A stretch of 64,000 nucleotides of DNA from the NCBI GenBank assembly GCA_021234155.1, contig JAJEKV010000662.1:1-64000 (forward strand), written 5' to 3'. The DNA comes from Isoetes taiwanensis. Lineage: Eukaryota > Streptophyta > Lycopodiopsida > Isoetales > Isoetaceae. Under the pieces are notes generated by a model. That model saw only the letters and a program-made list of their open reading frames with translations. It was not told where the DNA came from and did not search any database. Each line of letters starts with the position of its first letter. The stretch's first letter is position 1. The translations under genes were made by a program, and so were the position numbers. Below, in pieces: positions 12,477 to 23,790 of the stretch.

Positions 12477-13340
12477 GGTTTATGCATGGAGTTTTAATTT
12501 GTTGCTCAAGGGCAAAGGGCCTGGTTTCCAATAGAATGGAATAGAATATGATTTTATAAGTCCGCGGAGACCAAGCGGCCTATGGGACCCATTTTCAAGT
12601 TAAGGAGCGGTTTGTTCGTATTATCGCGGGATTCCACCTAGAGGAGTTTGGGGAAAAACCTTCAAGTAATAAGGATGTTGACATTTTAGGTTTAAATAAT
12701 AATCACAAAGTGGGCTTGTTAATGTCGGACGAGGGGGCATAAACTACGCAGTGGATCCGTACCTCCACTGTTGCCTTCGGGTCCAAGCCTATAATTTTCT
12801 TTGTAATTCTTAGGCCTGATGGGGCCAAATCTAGCTTATAACCCTAAAGCGCATGTTAGCCAACTCTAGCTTTTAATCCGACTAATCCGATTTGGAAGGG
12901 CTCATTGGCTGATGGGGGAGAGTCAGCCCGAAAAGAAGTACATGACCTAGTCCATAGTCTTATTTTTATTCTTTTGTTTTTGTTAATCTATGATTTATAG
13001 AAAAAGGCAAAGAGGATTGCAAAATTGAAGTCTAATGCCAAAAATTGGGAGGCGATTGGTCAAAAGGTCCCTAAACCACTTAATCATCCATAAGGAAGAT
13101 ATCAAGGTATTTGTATTTGTTGCCATTCATTCAATTAGAAATAAGACATTTAACTTTGGTATTTGTATTCCTTTGCAATCGGATCACTTTCGAGCGCAAA
13201 GATTCAAGAAAAACATCCGGCTTACCTGACCGCTAAAGGCGTCTCTGGGCAAAAGCGAATTAGTCTTACTTGGTTAGCAAATGGGGTGCTGGGCTTTTGC
13301 CATGGGGATTCGTAAGTGCTATAAACTCTTAAAGTTCGTT
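12477..13340 (+). repeat. composite dispersed repeat, copy 1
   Basis: Its left part (12477-12790) matches the left part of 23219-23790: TTTATGCATGGAGTTTTAAT, then AATAGAATATGATTTTAT, then GCCTATGGGACCCA and AATAAGGATG. Its right part (about 12925-13340) matches 24930-25315: TACATGACCTAGTC, then GTCCCTAAACCACTTAAT, then AGATATCAAGGTATTT and GATTCGTAAG. The two parts lie in the same order at both loci, so a larger element is likely. The right part resembles exon-intron sequence with a splice-donor-like GTAAG. The encoded protein is not recognisable. Confidence 0.65.
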
Positions 13341-13484
13341 AACTTTCAATGTCAATCAATTTAATATTATTGTTATAGAATTGGCTATCTGGGGTTTTTC
13401 CCCTAACAGGGAACACGTAAAGATAGCCACTACTAAGCCTTTGCCTCTTGTATATGATATTGTAACTAACTATTAAAATCTCTT

Positions 13485-13546
13485 TCCTTTTTTTGTTTTT
13501 ATTTTTTTATTTTTTTTAATTTTTTTATTTTTTTTTTTTTTTTTTT
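13485..13546. repeat. T-rich run
   Basis: About 60 bp of nearly uninterrupted T lie directly before a sharply G+C-rich patch. It could be the poly-A tail of a minus-strand retrocopy or a simple tract. No retrotransposed gene is recognisable beside it. Confidence 0.7.
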
Positions 13547-13548
13547 CA

Positions 13549-13765
13549 GACACCACGCCGCACGCGTCCGACAATACTTGTCGACGCCTAAGCGACGTCT
13601 GAAATCCGCCCGAAGTCACGCCCGTTTGACGCCTGAAAGCGACGAGCCGACGTCAAGATAGCGACGACGCCGCATCTGACGAAATCACCTGTAACGATCA
13701 GAGATCGCCCTCAGGCGACGTTGGTCCGACGTCGCATAGGCGTCACTCAGGGCGCATCTATATAG
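13549..13765. repeat. GACGTC/GACGCC-rich patch
   Basis: Variants of GACGTC, CGACGCC and GCGACG recur at short irregular intervals in about 215 bp, inside A+T-rich surroundings. TGACG-type motifs are known plant bZIP (TGA/ASF-1) binding cores, so the patch may look like a binding-site cluster. The irregular spacing fits equally well with a decayed simple repeat. No transcript or frame is evident. Confidence 0.55.
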
Positions 13766-16700
13766 ACGTCGCTAAATGACCTTCGGTTGTGAATGGTGCT
13801 TGTTTTGAGGTATGTCGCTTTAAGGGATGTAAGAAAATATTAAATAACAAAGTTCGCGGTGAATGTGAATTGCTTCCAGCATATCCGTGCACCAAATTGA
13901 TATGACGCCGGATGGGAGATGTGGTTAAGTCAATCATGCACAAGGATTTGGGCACAAGGAATTGCAATGGCACGCGAATTGGCTACCGCCGATTTCTGCC
14001 AGACAAGACTCGGATTATAGACTACTCTTAAGGTGACAAGACAAAGAGGTAAAAAAATGATGGTCCCCGGAATCACAATACTTTGATTTCTTGCAGACGG
14101 TTATCGAAATAAATATGTAAAAAGTAAGGTTTTAGTTGTTTGGGGCCTCTAAACTGGCTACCGCCCCCATTTGATACTCCCATTTCACAAGATACAAGAC
14201 CGGACCTTTGTTGGGGGTTGGAAAATCGTGATCGCCCAATTTGATGCGTAAAAGGTACAAAACCGCTCACTTCAAATATAAGTCGAACAAATATATACAT
14301 TTATAATATATAAAGTTTATTCATATGTTTGTATTCAATCGCTTAGATATTGCTTCGAATGTCTTCACACACTTCCCAATCATTCATTCAACATATTCCA
14401 ACCTCTTTTAATTTATCGTTTCCCCTAATGTCTATCAAATGTTATAGTTTAAGCTCATGCTTCAATCATTTCTTTTTATTTGATTATTATTAACATTACT
14501 TATGTGTATCAAATCTTTTACCTAACATGGTATCCTCCTCACACTTTTACCGGCTTATGCACACACCATCCTTTTAACGTTCAATGAATGCCCAAAAATA
14601 CAAGGGAGATGTGGACATCTACACAAAAAGTATAAAACAATAGAAAAAGAAGGTGTGCCTACCTTTAGCAGTCTTGAACAAGCAAAAACCCTTCAAAATG
14701 TCTTCTAGATGGTGGGCAACTGGTGAAGAGGGACCACAGAATGGAGGGAAGAAAAGACGATTTGCACCTTTCAAATGAGGTCTTAACATGAGCAAAAATA
14801 AGTCAAAGATCGCATGCATGATGGACACGTGGAACGCAAAAAAAGTATGTGGTATATTTGGTGGGCCTCATAATGCTACAAAAATCCCACCTTTTCACAG
14901 AAAGCATTTCAAATTTTAAATTAAAGTGGCCTGCCGACTTCACGTGGTAGTCAAACTAAATTCAAATTCAAATCCCAACTCAATATGCCTCCGTGCATCT
15001 CGCCTATCTGTCATTAATAAGTGCCCCCAACTAGGGCTTTGTGGGATAGTTCTCAACTAGGCTTTGCCTCCACAATGTTAAGCGTGGAGCCACAGTATTG
15101 TAGCATCGCCGGTATAATCTGCTTCAGAGTACTTCCATGTTTTGCCATTTTCTTACGAATTCTGAGTGTTGTTATTAACTCTAATGTATCATTGAGCATC
15201 CAAAGCTGTGAAAATAAAAGTACCCATGTTTACGTAAACAATTCTGACTGCAGCCTTACAATGATCATGAGGTGATAAGGTCCATCACATGGGGTTTGAA
15301 AGATGAAATCAAGTTTTTGTTGTTTGAAAATCCACATGGCTAGTTGTCAATGAAGTTTGTATTAGACATGTGTAGATATTGTTGTTATCAGGATAGATTG
15401 GCAGAGTGAACATATATAGCTCGGCCTGGCGCCCAACGGTGACTGAGTTGCCCCAAACAGGTTATTTAGAGATCAATTTGGAGCTTGTGCCCTAAAACAT
15501 GGGAGTCTTAAATGGTAACTTCAATTTCATCAAGGGGCCCAAATTGGGCTTCAATTTAAGGCAAAAAAAAAAAGAAAAGGGAAGACCTCGATTGGGCTTG
15601 CCCAATTTGATAACAAATTCCAATTTGGGCTTATCAAATTGGGTCGAGACTCAATCTCTCTCTCTTTCTTTCGTATTTTTTTAAGACCATTTCAATTGTG
15701 TTTTGATATAATTTTTCATATGTGTTTCAGGTTTGGAAACGACGAAGTCAATTTGTAATGATATATCTTTCACCGTTTTTCTGGATATATGAACACGGTG
15801 TAAGAGGTGTTTGTAGTCAGGATCGTATACCTAGGAGAGGATAAATGCTCATAAATAGAGGTATGGGATCACAATATTCCTGAAAAAGGATTTTGTATCC
15901 TTCATGAGACCGGATCTTCTAAAGATGTGAATACTATGAAATTGGTTGTGCCCGACACCAAGGGTTCTATTTTGCCCAGCGTCTCAACATTCATTTTTGA
16001 CTATTTTCCCCATTATATATGGACTACTACAATGACAAAGCTATATATGCCATCCAAGACTTGGAGATAATCGGACTTTTGACAAGAAGGCTTTCATCGG
16101 GTTGGCACTATCTATTGTCCTAGATATATCTAGCTTGTAAGAGCATGAATGTCCATTTGACGAGCCATGAGATTTCTCTTTGCCATGAGATCTTATCACA
16201 TGAGATTTCTCTACATGGGTCTTACTCATGAGATTTTCTCTTGGGTAAATCGATGATTCATTTGTACAAAACAGTAAAATAGATATGTGATTTCATATCT
16301 TTTACACATTTCAATAACATGTGCACATCCGGTGATGATGATGAGAGGTTGACTGGCACGCTGGGCCTCTAGTTTTTAGTTTGAGAATGACCGTCATAAA
16401 ATTACAAAGCGCCACGCCATTGCCGCGAGGAGCATTGGTCCTGAAAGGATAAAACCTATGCCCCGATGATGTCTTGTATCCGACGTGGGGAGATGGAAGC
16501 CTAATGATCAGGGGAAGTGACTACATAGAGATAGAGACTATCACTATGCTTTGAGAACCGCCAAAACAAGAAGAAGATACCCAATACTATCAAGATACCG
16601 TCGCATGTCGCGTGAGGCATATGCAAAGACTCGCATGTGGGATGTCAATTAGTATATAGAAGAGTCATTGATGAGAATTTAAAAATGGTCCATAAATTTA

Positions 16701-17120
16701 GGTATTGTCCAAAAAAATAATGAAATTGTGCTTTAATGGAGGTGATGAACGAATCAAGCAGATGCACTCCAAGATCATGCAAAAACAATAAATTAATAAA
16801 ACTGATGCCCGGAGGTAAAGCTACATGGTAATTTTAATGGATTGACATGGAGTGGATGAGTGTAATGTGAAATGAATTGACAAAAAACTGAGACAAGGTG
16901 TGGAACTACCATAGAAACCATAAAAGTTAGTAACAATTGTTGTCTAGATGCGGGGTTGATTTGGTAGTCTTTTATGGATTGAATGAGATGTAAGAATGAA
17001 AAATGAGATAAATTTGAGTAATACGGAGAGCAAGCAGATGAATAATAAGAAAATCAAATTCTTTATGCTATTTTTTTTTTTCACTTTTTATAAATTTTCC
17101 TAAATGTATTCATCGCCCCC
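13766..17120. other. unassigned non-coding stretch
   Basis: No frame has a recognisable family. Between 15530 and 15650 the phrase AATTGGGC and its complement GCCCAATTT occur several times, so this part could fold locally. A T/A-rich run lies at about 17070-17090. The rest looks like unique intergenic DNA. Confidence 0.5.
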
Positions 17121-17126
17121 AATGAA

Positions 17127-17649
17127 TTACATTGCATCTGGAAGTTTCTTGAAAGTCCATGGTGCATAATATGCTTTTAGACGTGCACTATTAACTCTAG
17201 TTGGAAGTTCATTCCCTTGTAAATCCTGTGACACCACAAATCCATTAGAAAAGATATTTTTGACAATATATGGCCTGTCCATCTCATTCTCAACTTTCTT
17301 GGTTTTTTCCAATGCTTTGAATCATACAATATAACACTAAGTCATTCTCTTTAAATTCGTTATTTTTATTATACTCATCATACCACTTCTTTCGTTGCTT
17401 TTGAAGTGCTTCTCTAGCCATATAAGCATGGAGGCGAACTTCATCAAGTTTTTTCAACTCGTGTAAGCGTGCTTTAAGGCTACTATCTTCATCTAGCTTC
17501 TCCTGAATTGCTACTCTTAGAGATGGGATTTTGAATTCTATTGGCAAAATTGCTTCTTGCCCATATGCTAACATAAAAGGGGTTGTTTTTGTGGCAACTT
17601 TGTAGGCTATTCTATAGGCCCATAATGCATCTAACAATCTCTTGTCCAA
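17127..17649 (-). pseudogene. gypsy integrase C-terminal part
   Basis: The upstream piece (17290-17649) reads TPFMLAYGQEAILPIE, the conserved region after the integrase catalytic core. It continues through a long helical part rich in Lys, Glu and Arg to NEFKENDLVLY. A frame change near 17300-17320 leads into the terminal piece (17127-17312), which reads GPYIV-like DRPYIVKN and NSARLKAYYAP, typical of the end of gypsy pol. The change of frame means no intact product. Confidence 0.85.
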
Positions 17650-17680
17650 TCAATCCTATTAGCATTACAAATCTTTGTCA

Positions 17681-18094
17681 TTATATTACATAGAGTTTTA
17701 TTGGTTCTTTCAACCTGGCCATTGGCTTGAGAATAGATGGAGTGCTTTTTCTATGGAATATGTCATATCGTTCAGTTAAGGCTGTAATTACTTCATCAAC
17801 AAAGTGAGAACCCCTATCACTCAGTAACTCTAAAGGACAACCAAACCTAATGATGATGTTTTCATATAAAAAGGTTGTAAACAATGTTAAAGATTATCAT
17901 GACGAAAGGTTTTGGTTTCGCCCCTTAGTGACATATAATCCGTGCAAAACTAATATATATTCACAACGTGTTTGCCATGAAGGAGGATTAATGGGGCCTA
18001 TAAAATCTATGCCCCACTTCTCAAAGGAAATTATAGGAACTATTGGGTTCAATGGCATAGAATCTCTTCTAGTAAATTGACTATCCGTTGGCAA
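17681..18094 (-). pseudogene. gypsy integrase catalytic core, frame-broken
   Basis: The N-terminal piece (17897-18094) contains FEKWGIDFIGPI with the first catalytic Asp. The next piece (17681-17884) contains LSDRGSHFVDEVI with the second catalytic Asp. The region that should carry the Gly-Gln-Val-Glu signature with the catalytic Glu is garbled by frame shifts near 17740. A frame change near 17890 separates the two Asp pieces. Confidence 0.85.
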
Positions 18095-18525
18095 GGGTCA
18101 CAATGCTTCACATGAGCTTTACATCATAAAATATACCACCAAGAATCAACTCCGCATTTAGCACCTTTTTTAAAGCATTCAAGAAGAAAATGATCAGCCT
18201 GGGTAGGGAATCATGACAAGAATTAATGACTTTTGCACCTCATGAGGGAATATGCATCTCTAGCAATATATCATCCTTACCAATTCTATATAAGGTTCCC
18301 GCTAATAAAGTGAAAAGGCTTACACTTTTGAATCCGTCGCTTTTAATTGGTTTCATCTCTTTGGGAAATTCATTAGTAGAAAGAAATTTCGCCACATCCA
18401 ATACCATTCGGTAATCGCAGACTAAGTGCAATAAATTAGCATCAAGCAAATCATCTTGAACCCCTTATCCTTAGAATCTACTAATAAACTGATAAATGGT
18501 CACAGTGCATGGGATCTTCCCGGTT

Positions 18526-18867
18526 TTACAACAATCCGAAATTGAAATTTTGTAACATGACTAACCATTGAGTGATCCTTCCGGCCCCGCAAGGTTTCAA
18601 AATTAGATACTTTAATGCTTGATGGTCAACATAGAAAACAAATTCTTTACCAAGTAAGTAGTGACGAAACTTTATTATAGAATAGATCATTCCTAACCCT
18701 TCTCGTTCAGTAGTTGAATAGTTCCTTTCTGCATGAGATAATTCTGCATAATGTCTTATAAATCGACGATGATAACCAACATGGCCTAAAAGGGCTTGCA
18801 GTTGCTTCACATTAGCTGGTGGCACTAATTCGAATGATATTTTGGTTTTATCGGGGATCAATAGCAA
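18526..18867 (-). pseudogene. gypsy RNase H with internal deletion
   Basis: The frame starts with the region that links reverse transcriptase to RNase H (LQALLGHVGYHRRFI). It then passes directly to ERNYSTTEREGLGMIYSI and FYVDHQALKYL. In this family several tens of residues, including the first catalytic Asp segment (T-DAS-), normally lie between these two blocks. They are missing here without a break in the frame, which points to a deletion of whole codons. Confidence 0.85.
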
Positions 18868-19240
18868 TTCCTTGGCCAGAAAAAATTCTCCCTAATAATG
18901 TACCATGAGTAACTCCAAATATACATTTCATCGGGTTTAGAGAGATACCAAAGTCACGACATTTTTTAAAGCACAATCGTAATTTCTCTTTATGGTCCTG
19001 ATGCCTGCTAAAAACACAAAAATCATCTAGAAACACCTCCATAAATTGCCTTATATAGTCCTTAAATGCGTTGGTGCATTACATAATCCAAATGGCATGA
19101 CCCTATACCTGAAACACCCCCATATTGTGAAAAATGTTGTCTTGTCTAGGTCTTTGGGAGCAATGGTTACTTGGTTATACATACTTGGCTTCTTTATTTT
19201 CTTAACTATTTCTTACTTAGGCTTATAATGGGCATTATGT
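18848..19240 (-). pseudogene. gypsy reverse transcriptase fragment
   Basis: The fragment at 18848-19042 contains FLDDFCVFS, the YxDD catalytic box in a variant form, followed by FGISLNPMKCIFG. Upstream on the same strand (about 19046-19240) another frame reads VMPFGLCNAP, the motif that precedes the catalytic box. The two are out of frame and part of the finger region is absent. Confidence 0.85.
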
Positions 19241-19245
19241 TGCAT

Positions 19246-20190
19246 TTTTTGTTGTGTATTAAAACATTTTCAAACCAGCCTGGGTTGACTCTTTGGATCA
19301 CAGAGCCATAGCTTTTTTGAGCAATATATGGCGCATGCAAATAAATGCCGCATCATGACTGGTTGACCAAATTTGTACAAGTTTGCAGCATCCAAATCCA
19401 CGCCAAAAATTTTGTATTCATGAGGAGGCCGTTGCAAAATGGCTGCAAGGATCAATATTGGAAAATGAAGACCTCGAAAAGATCTAAGAACATCCACCTA
19501 AGAGTCAGCTTTATAAAGATCATCAAACATCTTGCACTGAATGATGCGATTACGTAAGCAATTGATTGATAGATAAGCAATTAACAAGAAGCGACCGATT
19601 TGCAACGCAAAATGTGCTGCCCGCCACTTCCGTTCCGGTGGAACCCATGTTAATGTACGTATAGCGGGTAAGGGCATTAGGGGCATTTTTACAAAAAAAG
19701 ATTAGGGGCATTTTTACAATTACATGAAAATATGAAGGTAATTTTAAAGATTTCCCTAAAAACATTGCAGAACCAAACGTTTTAAATTTTATAGAACACC
19801 ACGTTGATTAGCATGAAGAAGAGACACAACCATAACTTTGCAGAACCATACGTTCTAGTACATTACACTCAACTAAAAAAAAGCCAACAAGAAATTGCCA
19901 ACAAGAGCAATCTAAAACAAAGTGATATGCCTATTTCTACATTACTTATATTCAAAAGAGCCAACAAGAACAATTTGAATCAAGGTAATAAGAGCCTAAA
20001 TATGTTTTTAAGATTTTATAATACAATACATTCGATTAAAAAAAGCCAAGAAGAACAATTCGCCAACAATAAAATAAGGTGATATGCATATTTCTACAGT
20101 ACTTACATTCAAATCCAGAAGAACATTTTGCTACCGGAATTAAAAAGAGATGGCAAATCTATTGGAACACCGAAATTAGCTTGCCCCTGA
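19246..20190. other. unassigned stretch with a local tandem duplication
   Basis: Nothing before about 19790 is recognisable. From about 19855 to 20105 a unit of roughly 100-230 bp is imperfectly repeated. Its landmarks are AAAAAAGCCAACAAGAA, GATATGC(C/A)TATTTCTAC and ACTTA(T/C)ATTCAAA. No gene is evident. Confidence 0.5.
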
Positions 20191-20525
20191 CCATGGAGCT
20201 ACTAGACCGAGCACTTGTGGGATGGGGGACCTCCTATGCAAGAATAATTCCTTAGATGAGGCCTTTTTTTCTATCCTTGGCCATCCTTACACCGAATCTC
20301 TCCTTATTAATGACCCTTTCTTACACGGTGAAGCTCGCCAAATTAAATCAAATGGGGATGAAAGTATAGTTAAACTGGATGTTGTGGTTGTATATCCTCT
20401 TGAATATGCAAAGTTTTATCTACTGAGGTTGTAATCCTGTCTCTGTATTTTATTTCATATATTCTTTGATTGATAAATAAAGTTTCTCATCTTTAAAAAG
20501 AGAAAAAAAGAAAAGAAAAACTAAC
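20190..20525 (+). other. possible 3' end of a retroposed sequence with A-rich tail
   Basis: A short open stretch (20222-20434) is followed by ATTGATAAATAAAG, which resembles a polyadenylation region, and then by an A-rich run with G interruptions to about 20523. That order is what the 3' end of a LINE or processed copy would leave. The peptide matches nothing I recognise. Confidence 0.3.
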
Positions 20526-21214
20526 AGTAGAGCAGGCTTGGGAAGAAAAAGGGATGGAACGGTTAAAATTAGGTAAGGAAGGGAGGCAAAGATGGTGAAA
20601 GGGGCGAATTTGAATAGGTTGTCAATGGACATGAAAGTACCTAAGCCTTTGAGTCCTTATCAATCTTAGAAATAGTTTCTATGTGAGAGCCATTTACATG
20701 GAAAACCTTGCAAACATAGTTGCTTAGCAAAGACCACAATATGGAATTGTTATCTTTATAAAGTGCAATGCATTGGAAGTGTCTCTTCAAAGTGTAATGC
20801 ATTTGGACTGGTTTTTGTTCGTCTATTGATTGTTTTGTTTCAATATTGTATGGAATAATGCCATTTTCAAAATACTGAGTTTGGTTGGATTTGAAGGATG
20901 CTTTGCAATCCTTTGCACTATGAAGAGTCTTCTATTTCCTCAAATAATAGGACTACGCTTTATAGATAAATTAACATAGCTTTTGAAGTCACCTTTTGGC
21001 ATTCATGGGGACATCATGAAACCTTAGAATATTTTTCTTCCGGGGATGTGGTGCATGCCCCCATGCATGACCCATGCATGTCTTCATGCATGCCCATAAG
21101 GAATGGATGGCCCTAATGCCGCCACCTCAACCGGCCCCACCTTAAACCTGACGAAGATCCCGCATGTATGAATCAAACACATTATATACCAAAGTTTCAT
21201 GATATACCTTTTAT
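20526..21214. other. unassigned stretch with a CATGCATG cluster
   Basis: No coding sequence is recognisable. Three perfect CATGCATG octamers lie at 21062-21092 and are described separately. Confidence 0.5.
21051..21095. promoter_or_regulatory. cluster of three RY-type (CATGCATG) motifs
   Basis: CATGCATG occurs at 21062-21069, 21073-21080 and 21085-21092, with a related GTGCATGC just upstream. CATGCA(TG) is the established RY element bound by plant B3-domain factors of the ABI3/FUS3/LEC2 type. The spacing of about 11-12 bp places the copies on one helix face. No transcription unit is evident next to it, so function is unproven and chance or decay of a simple repeat is possible. Confidence 0.4.
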
Positions 21215-21545
21215 ATACAAGAATGAAATTTATCAGGCAAGACCTTAGGCGCTAAGGCCGCAAGTAAAAATTTTTCTCTTCCAAATCCATTAGGGGGGAT
21301 TTGTGTCAACTTGGAACCAACGTGAAAACACTTCTTCAAGCATATCTCAAGCCATGATGCTTTGCCCTCATATTGAAGATAATAATACTATTTCAAGGCT
21401 CTCAAAATGAGGTTCAAATTTTGAGATTCACTTTGCTCGCATTAGTTAGAAGTGTGTTTAAAAGCAAACATTTAAATAAAACCTCATTAACCAGAGGAAA
21501 ATGCCATTTTAACAGTTAAGTATTGGACCTAGTAATGCCAACCAT
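21215..21545. repeat. dispersed repeat pair, copy 1
   Basis: This region matches 45431-45745 over about 320 bp. Shared phrases are ATTTGTGTCAACTTG, CCATGATGCTTTGC, TCATATTGAAGA and GAAAATGCCATTT. It is non-coding and its class is unknown. Confidence 0.75.
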
Positions 21546-22634
21546 AAATTAACGTATAGCCTAGTATATCCGCAAAATATAAATGCATTCAGAGTGAAAA
21601 ACAAATTGACTTTCCATTTTCTAGGCACATCCAATAACTTCAAATGGCAATGATTAACACATGACTCAACATTGGAATCTATTTAACTTAGTTGTTTTGA
21701 AGGCGATGCCTTGGATTCAAATTTTGCACTCCAAGATCTTACCCAAGCTCGAAATTCAAAGCATTGTCTCAGAATGTATACATTGTTTCAAACCTTCAAA
21801 CATCATCATGGATGAATCCAAATGAACAATTTGTGTAAAACATAAAGGAAACAAAAAATGCACTTTGGTGTATTAGTAGAACACTCAGATCTTACGGAAT
21901 GGCTATAAAAAACACGAGAATGGAAACGGAACTCAAACCTTTGGCTAATGATTCACAAATTATTTTGATCAAAGAGAACTCTCAAAACTCTCAGTAATAC
22001 CCAAAAGCAAACACCCAAAATTGCAATAACTCTTTACAAACTGGCCAGAACCAAAACTAGAACTCTTGAATCGATAACATGCACATGCCTGAGAGCAATC
22101 TATGATGCTAACAACTGGATTATCTATGCACAAGCTAAAGCTGGAATCTTGATCTGAGCGATTGCCCTGCCAAATCGATCCGCTACTTGTGAGGCCAAAT
22201 GTACAGAGCAAGGAGGATTACTTGCGATGGCATCCATTTGGATAGCTCTCTACTGCAATGCAGGAGCAGACATCTAAGCAGCGGAGCTGTGCCTAGATTA
22301 GCCCCACCAATTGGATATATGGAGCTCAAATTTTCGGTTGGATTGGAGTGGGTTTCTTTTAATGCGTAAGACATAGAATTGAGATCCGAGGAATTTGCTC
22401 GGCAAAGGCCATATAGGCCGGTTGTGTGCACGAAGCTATTAATTATGGATTTCAAGGCTCTTCCATCGTCTTCAGAGATGAATTTTCAAGCTTTAGGCAC
22501 CCCATCGGGGTGGGAAATCATGGATACCGAATATTGAATAGAGGATACCAAAGGACACCGAAGGTTTGAACAATTGTACCACGCCGAAACTAACTCGACA
22601 GTTGCATCTGTACATTTCACACCACAGAGGTTGC
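21546..22634. other. unassigned non-coding stretch
   Basis: Two minus-strand frames of 80-90 codons are open here (21969-22211 and 22183-22455), but neither shows a family signature. They are not called as genes. Confidence 0.45.
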
Positions 22635-22745
22635 TGGCCGCATCCAATTGATCACGGATCTAAATCCGATTGTTTTTTATTTGAACCACGCCAGCATCCA
22701 ATTGATCACGGATCTAAATCTGATTGTTTTTTATTTGAACCACAT
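22635..22745. repeat. tandem duplication of about 50 bp
   Basis: The phrase GCATCCAATTGATCACGGAT and the following sequence to TTTTTATTTGAACCAC appear twice in a row, and the last part appears a third time. It leads directly into the 60-bp minisatellite. Confidence 0.8.
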
Positions 22746-23078
22746 CCGTTTGTTTTTTATTTGAACCACAAGTATTTGAGGACATGTGTTAAAAATTTAG
22801 CTATTTGAGGACACATGTTAAAAATTTAGCTTAAATGTTTGTAACTTATTTGAACCACAAGTATTTGAGGACACGTGTTAAAAATTTAGCTTAAATGTTT
22901 GTAACTCATTTGAACCACAAGTATTTGAGAACACGTGTTAAAAATTTAGCTTAAATGTTTGTAACTTATTTGAACCACAAGTATTTGAGGACACGTGTTA
23001 AAAATTTAGCTTAAATGTTTGTAACTCATTTGAACCACAAGTATTTGAGGACACGTGTTAAAAATTTAGCTTAAATGT
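22746..23078. repeat. 60-bp minisatellite, about five units
   Basis: The unit contains TTTGAACCACAAGTATTTGA, then GACACGTGTTAAAAATTTAG and CTTAAATGTTTGTAACT. Four consecutive steps are exactly 60 bp. The base after GTAACT alternates: TTATTTG, TCATTTG, TTATTTG, TCATTTG. The array may therefore have grown as 120-bp dimers. The first unit has an extra shortened copy. Confidence 0.9.
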
Positions 23079-23218
23079 GTTACAAACAGATAAGCTAACG
23101 TGTCAATAAATCAAATGAGAATTTGTATAGCATATTCCAAAAGAATCTTGCCTATCACAATTATATAGTTTAGATAACTGATATATATTTTTATACGCTT
23201 TACCCTCTAATTAGGTAT

Positions 23219-23790
23219 GAAGGTTTATGCATGGAGTTTTAATTTGTTGTGTAGAGGAAAGGGAAGAGTTTAGAATAGAATAGAATAGAATATGATTTTA
23301 TCGTCCACGGAGACCAACTGGCCTATGGGACCCAAGTACAAAGAGAGAGCAGCATGCGTATTACTACCAGGATTAAAAAACCCCCGCCCCGAAGGGTTTT
23401 CGGGGGAAAAACCTTAGTAGCAATAAGGATGCCGACATACATCGCATGATTATATACATAATCACAAGTACGTAAATTGAGGTTAATGCCTGATGGGGGG
23501 CATAATCGAGTCCAAGGTGATCCATTACCTCCTGGAGGTACGATCCCAACAAGCCTATAGAGGTCGTGCTCAGTAGCTCATGCAAGGCCTGAGGGGGCAC
23601 AACTAACCGAGCATACCGATCCCGGATATGCTCGTACGCCGGACAGGCCTGGAGGGCGTGACTTTCATCCTCAATGGCGCCATGTTGACAAAGATTGACG
23701 ACTGGCCCTCACGCAGCCCCCTAATCCATCTCCTCGCCTCAATGCGGAGGTGGTGTGCACTGAATGGAAGCAATCACCCTAAATAAGAGG
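23219..23790. repeat. composite dispersed repeat, copy 2 (left part)
   Basis: It matches 54053-54560 over about 510 bp and the left part of 12477-12790 more weakly. Shared landmarks are (GAATA)n-TGATTTTATCGTCCACGG, CCCCCGCCCC-AAGGGTTTTCG, CCTTAGTAGCAATAAGGATG, CTAACCGAGCATACCGA and GGAGGTGGTGTGCACTG. CCCCGAAGGGTTTTCGGGG can form a short hairpin. The minus strand has a partial open frame with ALHELLS, shared with the third copy, so it may be the 3' part of a LINE-type gene. Confidence 0.75.

Larger units (their letters stand above)
17120..19245 (-). mobile_element. Ty3/gypsy retrotransposon pol remnant
   Basis: On the minus strand the order is reverse transcriptase, RNase H, then integrase, which is the Ty3/gypsy order. 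Each domain is in a separate frame fragment and RNase H carries an internal deletion. No gag, protease or LTR pair is visible, so this is an old truncated copy. The domains are listed separately. Confidence 0.9.

Noticed and set aside
12294-12534. Open frames of 67-87 codons in the CT-rich tract
   Set aside because: They are Phe/Ser-rich peptides that result from pyrimidine-rich composition.
22746-23078. CRISPR-like array of regular repeats
   Set aside because: The 60-bp units are contiguous with no unique spacers, and the window is eukaryotic.
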